The notes beneath the pieces are model-generated. The model did not search any database, was not told the DNA's origin, and saw only the letters and a list, made by a program, of their open reading frames with translations. The position numbers and the translations under genes are program-made. From an uncultured Blautia sp. (GTDB lineage: Bacteria > Bacillota > Clostridia > Lachnospirales > Lachnospiraceae), in assembly GCA_946557785.1 (NCBI GenBank), contig CAMNTH010000007.1:62001-126000 (forward strand): a stretch of 64,000 bases of DNA, given 5' to 3'. This document shows, piece by piece, positions 43,199 to 51,953 of this stretch (positions are counted from its first letter, which is position 1; every line of letters begins with the position of its first letter).

Positions 43199-44635
43199 AT
43201 GAAAAATAATATGATAGCAAATGTAACACCAATTATTATTGGGCTTTTGATTTTTGTAGCTGCCGTAGGTTTTTTTCTGCTTGTCTCTAAAATGATGTAT
43301 AAAAAAGCAGCGCCTAATGTGGCAATGATCGTAACCGGGCCCCGGGGCTGCAGAACCGTGATTGGAAAAGGATGCTTTGTAATTCCTATTTTGCAGAGAG
43401 TGGATTATCTTTCCCTGGAAAATATTCAGTCGGATTTTACTTCCAGAGATGAGATCCCTACGAGAGATGCCATTAATATTATGGTAGATGCAGTTGCAAA
43501 CGTTTCTGTTTCCCAGAATCCAGAGCTTCTGAAGATTGCGGCTTCTAAGTTTATCGGTTATAAGCCGGAGCAGATTAAAGATATCATCACTCCGGTGCTG
43601 GAAGGAAATATCCGTGAAATTATCTCCCAGACAACTTTAAAAGAACTGATCCAGGGAGATAAAAAAGCTTTTGCAGAAAAAGTAATCGGAAATGTAACAC
43701 CAAATCTAAGGGATATGGGATTGGATTTAACCACCTTTAATATTCAGAACTTTAAAGACCGCAACGGTGTGATCGACAACCTTGGTTTGGAAAATACCGT
43801 ACAGATCAGCAAAGATGCAGCCATTTCTAAAGCAAACGCAGAACGTGAGATTGCAGTGGCCAGAGCGGAAGCTTCCCGGGCTGCAAATGAAGCGCAGGTG
43901 ACTGCAGACACAGAGATTGCCAAAAAGCAGAATGAACTGGATATACAGAAGGCCCAGCTGAAAAAGGCTTCCGATATTAAAAAGGCGGAGGCAGATGCCG
44001 CTTACCAGATTCAGCAGGAGGAACAGAGACGGACGATTGAGATTACTACCGCAAATGCGAATCTGGCTCGCCAGGAAAAGGAAATTGAACTGAAGGAGAG
44101 GGAGGTTGCAATTACGGAGCGTTCCCTGGAAGCAACGGTAAAGAAACAGGCGGAGGCTACAAAATATGCAGCTCAGCAGGAGGCAGAGGCTGTAAAGGCA
44201 GCAGGCCTTGCGGAAGCGGAAGCAATTGCAGCAAAGGGACGTGCAGAAGCACAAGCCATCCAGGCGAAAGCGCTGGCAGAAGCAGAAGGTATTTTGAAAA
44301 AAGCAGAAGCAATGAAGCAGTATGGCGAAGCAGCCCAGATGGATATGCAGTTAAAGGCTCTGACTACATATTTTGAACAGCTTCCGGCTATTGCAAAGGC
44401 AGCAGGAGAGGCATATACCAATGTGGATTCCATTAAGATGTTCGGAGGCGATTCAGGACAGCTTACAGGCAACATTGTAAATACAGTAACGCAGATTTCA
44501 GACGGATTGGGAGAATCCCTGGGAATTGATGTAAAGGCGCTGCTGGCGGGCTTTATGGGCGCTTCTTTGAAAGGCTCAAATGACGGAAAGGACATTACTG
44601 TAAATGTAAATACCAATGAGGATACAGGAAAATAA
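43199..44635 (+). CDS. floT: flotillin (SPFH-domain membrane scaffold protein)
   Basis: 478 residues. An N-terminal membrane segment (IIIGLLIFVAAVGFFLLVS), an SPFH domain to about residue 190 (NVAMIVTGPRGCRTVIGKG, IREIISQTTLKELIQG), and a long Ala/Glu coiled coil with EA repeats at about 210-395. Matches YuaG/FloT of Bacillus. Flotillins organise functional membrane microdomains and affect membrane fluidity and signalling. Usually paired with a NfeD-like gene; the NfeD gene in this window is instead beside the other SPFH gene at 59939. A terminator follows. Confidence 0.9.
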   Translation: MKNNMIANVTPIIIGLLIFVAAVGFFLLVSKMMYKKAAPNVAMIVTGPRGCRTVIGKGCFVIPILQRVDYLSLENIQSDFTSRDEIPTRDAINIMVDAVANVSVSQNPELLKIAASKFIGYKPEQIKDIITPVLEGNIREIISQTTLKELIQGDKKAFAEKVIGNVTPNLRDMGLDLTTFNIQNFKDRNGVIDNLGLENTVQISKDAAISKANAEREIAVARAEASRAANEAQVTADTEIAKKQNELDIQKAQLKKASDIKKAEADAAYQIQQEEQRRTIEITTANANLARQEKEIELKEREVAITERSLEATVKKQAEATKYAAQQEAEAVKAAGLAEAEAIAAKGRAEAQAIQAKALAEAEGILKKAEAMKQYGEAAQMDMQLKALTTYFEQLPAIAKAAGEAYTNVDSIKMFGGDSGQLTGNIVNTVTQISDGLGESLGIDVKALLAGFMGASLKGSNDGKDITVNVNTNEDTGK

Positions 44636-44654
44636 AGGATATGATCCTGCAGAA

Positions 44655-44690
44655 CAGACCCCGGGGGAAAGTAACCTCCGGGGTCTGCTT
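44655..44690. terminator. bidirectional terminator between flotillin and rhamnosidase genes
   Basis: CAGACCCCGGGGG (44655-44667) pairs with CCTCCGGGGTCTG (44675-44687), then CTTTTG. It separates converging genes. Confidence 0.85.
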
Positions 44691-44716
44691 TTGCCCATAT
44701 ATTTGGCTGTCAGATT

Positions 44717-46888
44717 TTATAAAGTACTATAGAAAATATACTCTCCGGCCGGGTACCATTTTGTTGTTCCTGCTATGGTTATCTGTGCTTCTACAGGTGT
44801 TGAGATATCATAACGCCAGCCATTGCCGTCCTTTTTCCAAGAGCTTTTAATTTTGCCATGCCGTGTGTTAAGCTGCGCATCCATAAAGTCCAGGCGATTA
44901 TCCGGATGAGGGGCGATCGCAGCTTTCTCATATCCGGGATAAGCTTCCAATGTCCGGATACCTGCCGCAACGGTGTAAACCCAGTCCATGACAGCACCGT
45001 ATGCATAATGGTTATAGGAATTCATATCAGCGCTCCAGAAACCACCGTCCTCCATAATTCCGTCCCAATGCTCCCAGATAGTGGTGGCGCCTTTTGCTAC
45101 AGGATAAAGCCAGGAAGGATATTCTGTACGCAGCAGGAGATCATAGGCAAGTTTTGTATAGCCATAGCTGCTTAATACATGAAGAAGGTATGGAGTGCCT
45201 ACAAAACCGGTCTGGAGTTTTGTACCGCAGGAGATAACCATTTCTGCCAGCTGGCGGGCTGTGGCTTCGGGATCCGGAGCAAGGTTAAAGAATACTGCAA
45301 CAGCACATTCAGTTTGTGTATGGTATTCTGTAAAAGTACTGCGGAAGGTCTGGACGATCTTCTGGTACAAGGATTCATAATAAGATACGTCTTTTCCAAG
45401 TACCCTTCCAGCCTTGATGGTTAATGCAGTAGAATATGCATAAAAGGCAGATGCAATAAAGTCTTCACGGCTGGAGCCCTTGTAGCTTCCTACAGGAGCA
45501 TCAAGACCGAGCCAGTCACCGAAATGCTCACCGCCTGTCCAGAGACAAGGGGTTTTTGTGGCAGAGGTAATATATCCCACCCATTTTTGCATACAATCCC
45601 ACTGGTTTTCCAGGATCTGTTTGTTTCCGTAAGCCAGGTAAATTTCCCAGGGACAGATTGCTGCAGCATCGCCCCATGCCGCACTGGAGTCTGGCGCACA
45701 TATAAGATCAGGGATAACGTGGCCGATACGGCCGTCTTCATGCTGGTCCGCAGCCATGTCTGCAAGCCATTTGATAAAGAATTTTTCCACATCATAGTTT
45801 AAAGCCGCTGTTTTGGTAAATACCTGGGCATCCCCTGTCCAGCCAAGCCGCTCGTCACGCTGGGGGCAGTCTGTGGGAACGTCTACGAAATTACCCTTTT
45901 GACCCCATACACAGTTGGAAAACAGTTTATTAAGAAGCGGGCTGGAACAGGTTACATAGCCTGTGCGTTTCATTTGAGAATGAATCACAATTGCAGTAAA
46001 GTTTTCTGGTTTTGCATTATGTACACCCCCTGGAAATTCATTGACCCTAATATATCGGAAGCCATAGAATGTCAGCAAAGGATGCCATGTCTGTTTTCCT
46101 TCTTTGCAGACATAGTGATACCGGCATTTTGCAGAACGGTAGTTTTCGTTGTAGAAATTGCCGTTTTTGTCCATAACTTCTGCAAAGGAAAGATCAACCG
46201 TATCCTTTGCCTCTGCATCTACGGAAAGCTCCACATATCCGGTGACTTCCTGTCCGAAATCAATGACAAGATCACCATCCGGTGTTGTAAACATTCCGGC
46301 AGCCTGGACTCTTTCCTGCTGAGTAACTTCAGGGCCTTCCTGAGAGATAAGCGTAGTTGTGGGACCGTCAAAGACGCATGCTGCAAAAGGCTTGTCATCT
46401 TTAAATGTGGCATCATAAACTTCTCCGTCATAAATTTCAGAGAAGCGCACCTGGCTTTCCCGGACAGTCCATGTTTCATCAGTAGAAATGGTTTTTGTTG
46501 TACCGTCAGGATAAGAGGCTGTAAGACAAGCAATCAAACCTGCTGGATTTTCCTGGTAATGCTGCTGGCGGGGGGATGGCTGCCAGCCCACCAGGCGGCT
46601 TCTGTACCAGCCTTTGCCTACCAGAACCTGAAGCGCATTGTCTTTTTGGATAAGATGCGTAACATCATAGGTCTGGTACTGGAGACGGGCATCATAAGCA
46701 GTCCAGCCAGGTGCAAGGATGAAATCACCGATGCGTTGTCCGTTCAGAGCTGCTTCATAAACACCAAGTGCAGTAATGGACAGGGTTACTTTTGACGGTA
46801 TCTCCTGGAAAGAAAAGGATTTGGAAAACAGGGGAACAATGTCACCTGTGCCTTTGGACGGTTTAATCCACTGGCAATCTGTAATCAT
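44717..46888 (-). CDS. alpha-L-rhamnosidase, glycoside hydrolase family 78
   Basis: 723 residues with no signal peptide. The N-terminal domain has SITALGVYEAALNGQRIGD and APGWTAYDARLQYQTYDVT; the (alpha/alpha)6 catalytic domain has DVPTDCPQRDERLGWTGDA, the strongest GH78 signature with acidic catalytic residues, and LPWxxP-like variants later. It cleaves terminal alpha-L-rhamnose from plant glycosides or pectic side chains. Divergent from the AraC regulator at 47009, which probably controls it. GGAGGTAGCC precedes the ATG. Confidence 0.94.
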   Translation of the reverse strand: MITDCQWIKPSKGTGDIVPLFSKSFSFQEIPSKVTLSITALGVYEAALNGQRIGDFILAPGWTAYDARLQYQTYDVTHLIQKDNALQVLVGKGWYRSRLVGWQPSPRQQHYQENPAGLIACLTASYPDGTTKTISTDETWTVRESQVRFSEIYDGEVYDATFKDDKPFAACVFDGPTTTLISQEGPEVTQQERVQAAGMFTTPDGDLVIDFGQEVTGYVELSVDAEAKDTVDLSFAEVMDKNGNFYNENYRSAKCRYHYVCKEGKQTWHPLLTFYGFRYIRVNEFPGGVHNAKPENFTAIVIHSQMKRTGYVTCSSPLLNKLFSNCVWGQKGNFVDVPTDCPQRDERLGWTGDAQVFTKTAALNYDVEKFFIKWLADMAADQHEDGRIGHVIPDLICAPDSSAAWGDAAAICPWEIYLAYGNKQILENQWDCMQKWVGYITSATKTPCLWTGGEHFGDWLGLDAPVGSYKGSSREDFIASAFYAYSTALTIKAGRVLGKDVSYYESLYQKIVQTFRSTFTEYHTQTECAVAVFFNLAPDPEATARQLAEMVISCGTKLQTGFVGTPYLLHVLSSYGYTKLAYDLLLRTEYPSWLYPVAKGATTIWEHWDGIMEDGGFWSADMNSYNHYAYGAVMDWVYTVAAGIRTLEAYPGYEKAAIAPHPDNRLDFMDAQLNTRHGKIKSSWKKDGNGWRYDISTPVEAQITIAGTTKWYPAGEYIFYSTL

Positions 46889-47008
46889 GGGGCTACCTCC
46901 TTATTTTTGCATGTGAATTTGTATTTATTGTTGCTATCTATTTTATCAGAATATATAATGGTAAAAAAGAACGAGTATTTTACAAAAAAGGGGGCAATAT
47001 TTAACCAC

Positions 47009-47881
47009 ATGGAAAAGAAGTGTATACTCCATTTTGACGAGGCAGCACAGGGCGGAAAGGATAAAATAGCGGTATTTCTCGAACGGCAGAGAGATATGTG
47101 GGTACATGCCCATTCTTTTTTTGAATTGGTTTATATTACAGGGGGAACCGCAGTCCATACTCTGAATGGAATTACAGAAAATGTAAAAAAAGGGGATTTT
47201 TTCCTGGTGGATTATGGAAGTGCCCATAGTTATACAGACAGCAAAGATTTTTCATTGATCAATTGTCTTTTTTGCCCGGAGATTATTGACGAGACGCTGA
47301 TCGGGTGCGAGTCAGCGGAAAGTCTGCTGCAGATCTGCCTGGTTCGCTATTACAGACAGTATCAGGGACAAAGCATTGCCAACCACATGTTTCATGATTC
47401 TGACGGGATTATTGAGAAGCTTCTGATGGAACTGTATAAAGAATTTACAGAGAAGAAAATGGGCTATGAGGAAATTCTTCGGTGCAAGCTTCTGGAGATT
47501 CTGATACAGATCATGCGCAATAATCTTACAGAGAATCGTATGAAGTTTGTTAAAAATACAGATAAAAGTGTAGTGGGGGAGCTGATTGCCTATACACATA
47601 TGCATTATAAAGAGAAAGCACTGCTTAACAGATTTTGTGAGGAACACCATTACAGTGTGCCTTATATAAGCCGGATTTTCCGGCAGGAGACCGGAATGCC
47701 TGCGTCTGAGTATCTGCGCAGGGTGCGGATGCAGAAGGTTTGTGACCTTCTTACAGGAAGCGATTTGCAGGTGCAGGAGATTGCAAGATTCTGCGGGTAT
47801 GAAGATATGGCTCATTTTCGGAGGGTGTTTTCGGAAATATTCCATATGTCACCAAGGGAATACAGGAGATATAAAAAATAA
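47009..47881 (+). CDS. AraC-family regulator divergent from the rhamnosidase gene
   Basis: 290 residues if begun at the ATG at 47009; in-frame ATGs at 46958 and 46907 exist, and none has an ideal ribosome site (AAAGGGGGC is 14 nt before 47009), so the start is uncertain. N-terminal cupin (HAHSFFELVYITGGTAVHTLNG), C-terminal double HTH with LLNRFCEEHHYSVPYISRIF and LQVQEIARFCGYEDMAHFRR. Likely a RhaS-type control of the GH78 gene (position-based). Confidence 0.85.
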   Translation: MEKKCILHFDEAAQGGKDKIAVFLERQRDMWVHAHSFFELVYITGGTAVHTLNGITENVKKGDFFLVDYGSAHSYTDSKDFSLINCLFCPEIIDETLIGCESAESLLQICLVRYYRQYQGQSIANHMFHDSDGIIEKLLMELYKEFTEKKMGYEEILRCKLLEILIQIMRNNLTENRMKFVKNTDKSVVGELIAYTHMHYKEKALLNRFCEEHHYSVPYISRIFRQETGMPASEYLRRVRMQKVCDLLTGSDLQVQEIARFCGYEDMAHFRRVFSEIFHMSPREYRRYKK

Positions 47882-47903
47882 AACGGCAGAGCCTGCCGTT
47901 TTT
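47881..47903. terminator. bidirectional terminator between AraC and VanY-like genes
   Basis: AAACGGCAG (47881-47889) and CTGCCGTTT (47893-47901) form a perfect 9-bp stem with a 3-nt loop, with A-rich and T-rich flanks on the two sides. Confidence 0.8.
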
Positions 47904-47909
47904 GGAGAA

Positions 47910-48869
47910 TTATTTCAGCGTTTCCAGATATTCCTCGTAGCAAAGACCTTTTTCGTAGATTTCCTTTGCTGTTTTATAACCCACATAGCGGTAGTGCCAG
48001 GGCTCATAATAAATTCCTGTGATTTCTCGTTTATTATTAGGATAACGAAGGATAAAGCCGTATTTATAGGAATTTTCCATAAGCCATTTTTGTTCAGGCG
48101 TCTTTTCCTGCTTCTGATCCAAAATCTGATAGGAGGAGGAAACAAGATCTACAGCTAAACCAGTTTGGTGTTCGCTTGTGCCAGGGACTGCAACCCATTT
48201 GCCTGCTTCTGATTCTGCATTTTCCTGAGTATAGCCTTGGGATAAATATTCATTTACTTTGTTGGCATATAATGTCTGCTGCTTTTCCATAGTTCTGTAG
48301 GAGGAGCAGATCATGGGGGAAAGCCCCTGGGTGCGGGCGTCCGCCAGCATGTTTTCCAGATATACCGCAATCCTGGCATCTACGGAGTGGCCGTTCTCCA
48401 CAGTCTGCAGTTCTGCAGTGAAATCTTCGGGCAATGGATTCCAGGGATTTACAAGAATCAGATTCCATTCCCTTGGTAAAGCCGGAGGCGTGGGAGTGGA
48501 GGTTGGCATGGCCGTAGGCGTAACTGTTGGGGCTGCCGGAGCAGAAGTAGCTGTTGGAGCTGCGGGAGCAGGAGTAACGGATGCACTGGCAGATTCAGTT
48601 TGCGGGGTTGCTTTTGTTTCTATATTTTGGTACTGCAGGTGATAATAGGAAGCGGCTGCTGCGGCTGAAAGGCCAAGAAGCACTGCTCCTGCAATAATCT
48701 TTATTTTGAGATTAAGCTGACGCCACCGTCTGTTCTTACGATGGGGATTTCTGGAGGGGGGAGAGGGGGGATCATCGCTGTCAGGAGTATATATGAGGGT
48801 CAGGTCTTCCTCATTTAAATGCTCTTCAAGTATTTCTGTAAGGGCTTTTTCTTCTTCTGTAGTCATCAT
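47910..48869 (-). CDS. D-alanyl-D-alanine carboxypeptidase, VanY/DdcY type (M15B)
   Basis: 319 residues. A cytoplasmic N-terminus of about 50, a single membrane anchor (IIAGAVLLGLSAAAAASYY, near 54-73), an Ala/Pro/Thr-rich spacer at about 88-130, and a peptidase domain with SSYRTMEKQQTLYANKV, zinc ligands in PGTSEHQTGLAVDLV and EPWHYRYVG. It trims the terminal D-Ala of peptidoglycan stem peptides outside the membrane. No vanA/vanB-type genes are nearby, so a housekeeping wall-turnover role is more likely than glycopeptide resistance. Confidence 0.9.
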   Translation of the reverse strand: MMTTEEEKALTEILEEHLNEEDLTLIYTPDSDDPPSPPSRNPHRKNRRWRQLNLKIKIIAGAVLLGLSAAAAASYYHLQYQNIETKATPQTESASASVTPAPAAPTATSAPAAPTVTPTAMPTSTPTPPALPREWNLILVNPWNPLPEDFTAELQTVENGHSVDARIAVYLENMLADARTQGLSPMICSSYRTMEKQQTLYANKVNEYLSQGYTQENAESEAGKWVAVPGTSEHQTGLAVDLVSSSYQILDQKQEKTPEQKWLMENSYKYGFILRYPNNKREITGIYYEPWHYRYVGYKTAKEIYEKGLCYEEYLETLK

Positions 48870-48922
48870 TCGTCTCCTTTGGGCATCTTAGGTTCGAGTT
48901 TGCTTCACATTATAACATAAAA

Positions 48923-48961
48923 CTGGTGTGCTGACCAGAAATTTAACGGTCTGCACACCAG
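48923..48961. repeat. long hairpin without U-tract in intergenic DNA
   Basis: CTGGTGTGCTGACC (48923-48936) pairs with GGTCTGCACACCAG (48948-48961) with one T-T mismatch. It lies in the 325-nt gap before the Asp/Cys-repeat gene. There is no U-run on either side, so it is not a normal terminator. A -10-like TATAAT for the next gene is at 49063-49068 with a weak -35. Nothing else is evident in the gap. Confidence 0.55.
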
Positions 48962-49194
48962 CAGATCGGACGTCCTTTTACAGCAGTATTGAGGGGATAA
49001 AATGTCAGCATAGTTTTAATACATATATTTGCGGGATAGTCATTTTTAATAAGTTATTTTGTTATAATTACATTAGCAGATTTCATTTGTTGAATTAAAA
49101 AAAGATTTTTGAATAGTGAATGGATTATGCATTGAGAATCGTATTATAGATGAGGCTGAATAAAATAATATTAATTAATAGGAGGATTTAAGCA

Positions 49195-49629
49195 ATGAAA
49201 AGAACAATAAAGAAGTCAGCAGCAGGTGTTTTGGCGGCAGTAATGGTGATATCGGGAGCAGCAGGCGTATTTGCGGCCGGCCCGGGATGCAGGGGAAACG
49301 CTGGATGCGGCGGCAGGAGAGGAAATTATGCAGGAAGCAGCTGGAATAATGCGGCAGGAGAGGATGGAGACAGAAAGTGTGATTATGCAGGCTGCACCTG
49401 GCTGGATGAGAATGGAGACGGGATTTGTGATTATGCGGGCTGCACCTGGTTAGACGAGGATGAAGACGGAATTTGTGATCACTGCGGAAAGAAGCAGGAG
49501 GACTGTGCATCCCAAAGAGGACATGGAGTGAACTTTGAGGACGAGGATGAGGATGGTATCTGTGATTTTCGTCCGGCCACAGCAGGTTATGGAGAAGGCC
49601 GCGGTTGCCGGGGAAGACGAAGAAGATAA
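49195..49629 (+). CDS. secreted Asp/Gly/Cys-rich repeat protein beside ECF sigma operon
   Basis: 144 residues. A signal peptide (SAAGVLAAVMVISGAAGVFA) is followed by two exact-length 16-residue repeats of the form DYAGCTWLDENGDGIC (DNA 49381-49428 and 49429-49476), a partial third (DHCGKK) and a later DEDEDGICDF. The DxNxDGxxD cores look like calcium-binding loops (EF-hand/dockerin-like), and paired Cys could bind metal or form disulfides. The C-terminus is GRGCRGRRRR. AGGAGG precedes the ATG. It lies 15 nt before the sigma factor gene. Function unknown. Confidence 0.75.
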   Translation: MKRTIKKSAAGVLAAVMVISGAAGVFAAGPGCRGNAGCGGRRGNYAGSSWNNAAGEDGDRKCDYAGCTWLDENGDGICDYAGCTWLDEDEDGICDHCGKKQEDCASQRGHGVNFEDEDEDGICDFRPATAGYGEGRGCRGRRRR

Positions 49630-49644
49630 GTGGGTGACAATGCA

Positions 49645-50130
49645 ATGCGGAGCGAACAAGAGGTAAACAGGGCGATCGAAAAATATTCCGATACTATTAA
49701 GCGGCTTTGCATGATACATTTGAAAAACTATGCTGATACAGAGGATATATTTCAGACAGTTTTTTTAAAATATACGCTAAGCGCCATTTCTTTTGAAAAC
49801 AGCGAGCACGAAAAAGCATGGTTCATCCGTGTGACCATAAATGCCTGCAGGGATTTGCTGAAAAGCTTTTTTCGAAGCAGGGTTACATCGCTGGATGAGG
49901 TTATGGAGCAGCCTGCAGAGATTCCGCCGGATTACAGAGATGTTTTGGAGGCCGTATTGTCCCTTCCGCAGAAATATAGAGATGTGATTTACCTGCATTA
50001 TTATGAAGATTATACGGCTCCGCAAATCGGCCGGATTTTGGGCAAAAACGTAAATACGATTTATACATTGATAAACCGTTCGAAACAGATGCTTCGGGAA
50101 AAGCTGGGGGGTGACGGATTTGAAGGATAA
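49645..50130 (+). CDS. ECF-type RNA polymerase sigma factor
   Basis: 161 residues from the ATG at 49645; a GTG at 49630 directly after the previous stop is an alternative. Region 2 has NYADTEDIFQTVFLKY and KAWFIRVTINACRDLLKS. Region 4 has LPQKYRDVIYLHYYEDYTAPQIGRIL and NVNTIYTLINRSKQMLREKL. It overlaps the anti-sigma gene by 20 nt, the usual arrangement for tightly balanced pairs. Confidence 0.9.
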   Translation: MRSEQEVNRAIEKYSDTIKRLCMIHLKNYADTEDIFQTVFLKYTLSAISFENSEHEKAWFIRVTINACRDLLKSFFRSRVTSLDEVMEQPAEIPPDYRDVLEAVLSLPQKYRDVIYLHYYEDYTAPQIGRILGKNVNTIYTLINRSKQMLREKLGGDGFEG

Positions 50131-50914
50131 GCTGAGGGAGGCCTTTGACCAGGTGCGGGCTGATGAGGAAATGAAAAACAGAACTATGGTATTGCTTTCT
50201 CAGAAAACAAAGGGGTATACGAGGTGGAGGGCACAAAATTACCGCTGGCTGGTTCCGGCTATGCTGTGTATGCTGTTTTTGTTTGCGGGCGGGAAGTGGC
50301 TCTATTTTACACCTATGTTGGAAATCAGCATTGATATCAATCCGTCAATCGAGCTGGGAGTAAATCGGTTTGACCGTATTATTTCTGTGAAGGGATATAA
50401 CAGGGATGGGGAGAAATTATCGGATTCTCTGAATGTAAAATACATGAATTATACGGAAGCGGTAAATGAAGTTTTGCAAAATGAGACGATTGTAGCTTTG
50501 CTGGGAGAGGATGAGATCATGACCATTGGTGTGATTGGAACAGGCGAAGCCAAGTCAATGACAGTTCTTTCTAACATAGAATCTTGCACTGCAGGAGAAA
50601 AAAATGCTTATTGCTATTATGCAAATGCGCAAGAGACAGAAGCTGCCCATGAAATGGGGCTTTCCTGCGGGAAGTATAGAGCATTTACTGAGCTGAGGGC
50701 ACTTGATCCGAATGTTACTGCTGAAGAGATTCGGAACATGACAATGCGGGAAATCCGAAACAGGATAGATGAACTTTCTGGTGAAGGGGGAAATGGGACG
50801 GACGCTGCCGATTCCAGTGCAGACGAAGAGAACACCTGCAGGGAAAATCCTGGGAGAAAAAATGCACAGGACGGTCACCATGGAAAAAGACATAAGCATA
50901 GACATTCAGGATAA
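50111..50914 (+). CDS. RsgI-like membrane anti-sigma factor
   Basis: 267 residues from a GTG. A cytoplasmic part of about 38 residues, one membrane segment (WLVPAMLCMLFLFAGGKWLYF, near 40-58), and an extracellular domain with EISIDINPSIELGVNRFDRI and VKGYNRDGEKL, the signature of the RsgI periplasmic domain. The C-terminal ~50 residues are polar, ending in a His/Arg/Lys-rich tail (GHHGKRHKHRHSG). RsgI proteins normally regulate SigI; here the partner is an ECF sigma. The Asp/Cys-repeat protein could be a target or a ligand (inference). A terminator follows. Confidence 0.82.
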   Translation: MTDLKDKLREAFDQVRADEEMKNRTMVLLSQKTKGYTRWRAQNYRWLVPAMLCMLFLFAGGKWLYFTPMLEISIDINPSIELGVNRFDRIISVKGYNRDGEKLSDSLNVKYMNYTEAVNEVLQNETIVALLGEDEIMTIGVIGTGEAKSMTVLSNIESCTAGEKNAYCYYANAQETEAAHEMGLSCGKYRAFTELRALDPNVTAEEIRNMTMREIRNRIDELSGEGGNGTDAADSSADEENTCRENPGRKNAQDGHHGKRHKHRHSG

Positions 50915-50919
50915 TAGGG

Positions 50920-50952
50920 CAGCCGCCGGAGAGTTCTCCGGCGGCTGTTTTT
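50920..50952 (+). terminator. strong terminator after the anti-sigma gene
   Basis: CAGCCGCCGGAGA (50920-50932) pairs perfectly with TCTCCGGCGGCTG (50935-50947), followed by TTTTT. It ends the sigma/anti-sigma operon. Confidence 0.92.
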
Positions 50953-51077
50953 AACAGGAAACTGATAAGGGAGAATATCAATTAGAAAGGCTTGCGGTAA
51001 AAAAGACAGGATGCTATAATGTGAACACTTAATGATAGCAAAAATAAGCTTTGATAATATCAACCGGAGGATAATTT

Positions 51078-51917
51078 ATGATTCTATTAGGAAAGAAGCA
51101 GACATTAACAGTGGTAAAAACTGTGGAGTTTGGAATATACCTGGCAGAGAAGCCCGATGCCCCGGCGGAAGAGCGCGTGCTGCTTCCTGCCAAACAGGTT
51201 CCGGCAGGGATCGGGGAGGGAGACCGCATTGAAGTCTTTATTTATAAGGATTCCCAGGACAGAATGATTGCAACTACAAACGAACCAAAGTTCCAGCTGG
51301 GTCAGATTGCCCTTTTGAAAGTGAAGCAGGTGACGAAGATAGGCGCATTCCTGGACTGGGGCCTGGAAAAGGATCTGCTTCTTCCGTATCATGAGCAGGT
51401 AATCCGCGTCCGGGAAGGGGACGAGTGCCTTGTGGCTCTTTATATAGATAAAAGCAGCCGTCTTTGTGCTACGATGAAGGTTTATTCCTATCTGTCCACC
51501 AGAACGCCCTATGGAATCGGTGACGAGGTAAAAGGACGGGTTTACCAGATCAGCGAGAAATTCGGCGTGTTTGTCGCGGTGGATGACAAATACTCCGCTT
51601 TGATCCCTGCCCGTGAGGCCCAGGGGAAATATCGTCCTGGAACGATCCTTGACCTTCGTGTGACCGAAGTAAAAGAGGATGGTAAGATGAATGTTTCCGA
51701 CCGCCAAAAAGCTTACATCCAGATAAATGAGGATGCAGAAAGCGTACTTAGTGTGATTGAAGAGTTTGCCGGAGTCCTTCCTTTTGACGATAAAGCATCT
51801 CCGCAGGTTATCCAACGGGAATTCGGCCTTAGTAAAAACGCTTTCAAACGGGCTGTAGGGCATCTTTTAAAAGAAGGAAAAATTGAAATAAAAGACCGCC
51901 GCATTTACAAAAAATAA
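51078..51917 (+). CDS. cvfB: CvfB/YitL-like S1-domain RNA-binding protein
   Basis: 279 residues: tandem S1-like domains (VVKTVEFGIYLAEKP; IALLKVKQVTKIGAFLDWGL with PYHEQ; GRVYQISEKFGVFVAVDDKYSALIP) and a C-terminal winged helix (VIQREFGLSKNAFKRAVGHLLKEGKI). Matches CvfB, an RNA-binding regulator first described in Staphylococcus. GGAGG before the ATG. It starts the core-gene block and is 36 nt before dnaE. Confidence 0.88.
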   Translation: MILLGKKQTLTVVKTVEFGIYLAEKPDAPAEERVLLPAKQVPAGIGEGDRIEVFIYKDSQDRMIATTNEPKFQLGQIALLKVKQVTKIGAFLDWGLEKDLLLPYHEQVIRVREGDECLVALYIDKSSRLCATMKVYSYLSTRTPYGIGDEVKGRVYQISEKFGVFVAVDDKYSALIPAREAQGKYRPGTILDLRVTEVKEDGKMNVSDRQKAYIQINEDAESVLSVIEEFAGVLPFDDKASPQVIQREFGLSKNAFKRAVGHLLKEGKIEIKDRRIYKK

Positions 51918-51953
51918 AGATAAATGTTGTATTTATAAAATAGGAGAAAAGCT

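Noticed and set aside
43727-44254. Cys/Leu-rich ORF antisense to the flotillin coiled coil
   Set aside because: It arises from the Ala/Glu codon repeats of the flotillin read backwards; low-complexity shadow.
45899-46795. 298-residue ORF antisense to the GH78 gene
   Set aside because: It is a mirror frame of a strong GH78 coding region with full motifs; it has no ribosome site and no recognisable domain.
47910-48869. Glycopeptide (vancomycin) resistance gene
   Set aside because: The protein has VanY-type motifs, but no ligase, dehydrogenase, VanX or VanRS genes accompany it; wall turnover is the simpler reading.
51105-51863. 252-residue ORF antisense to cvfB
   Set aside because: It is fully covered by the cvfB frame on the other strand, which has S1 domains and a good start.
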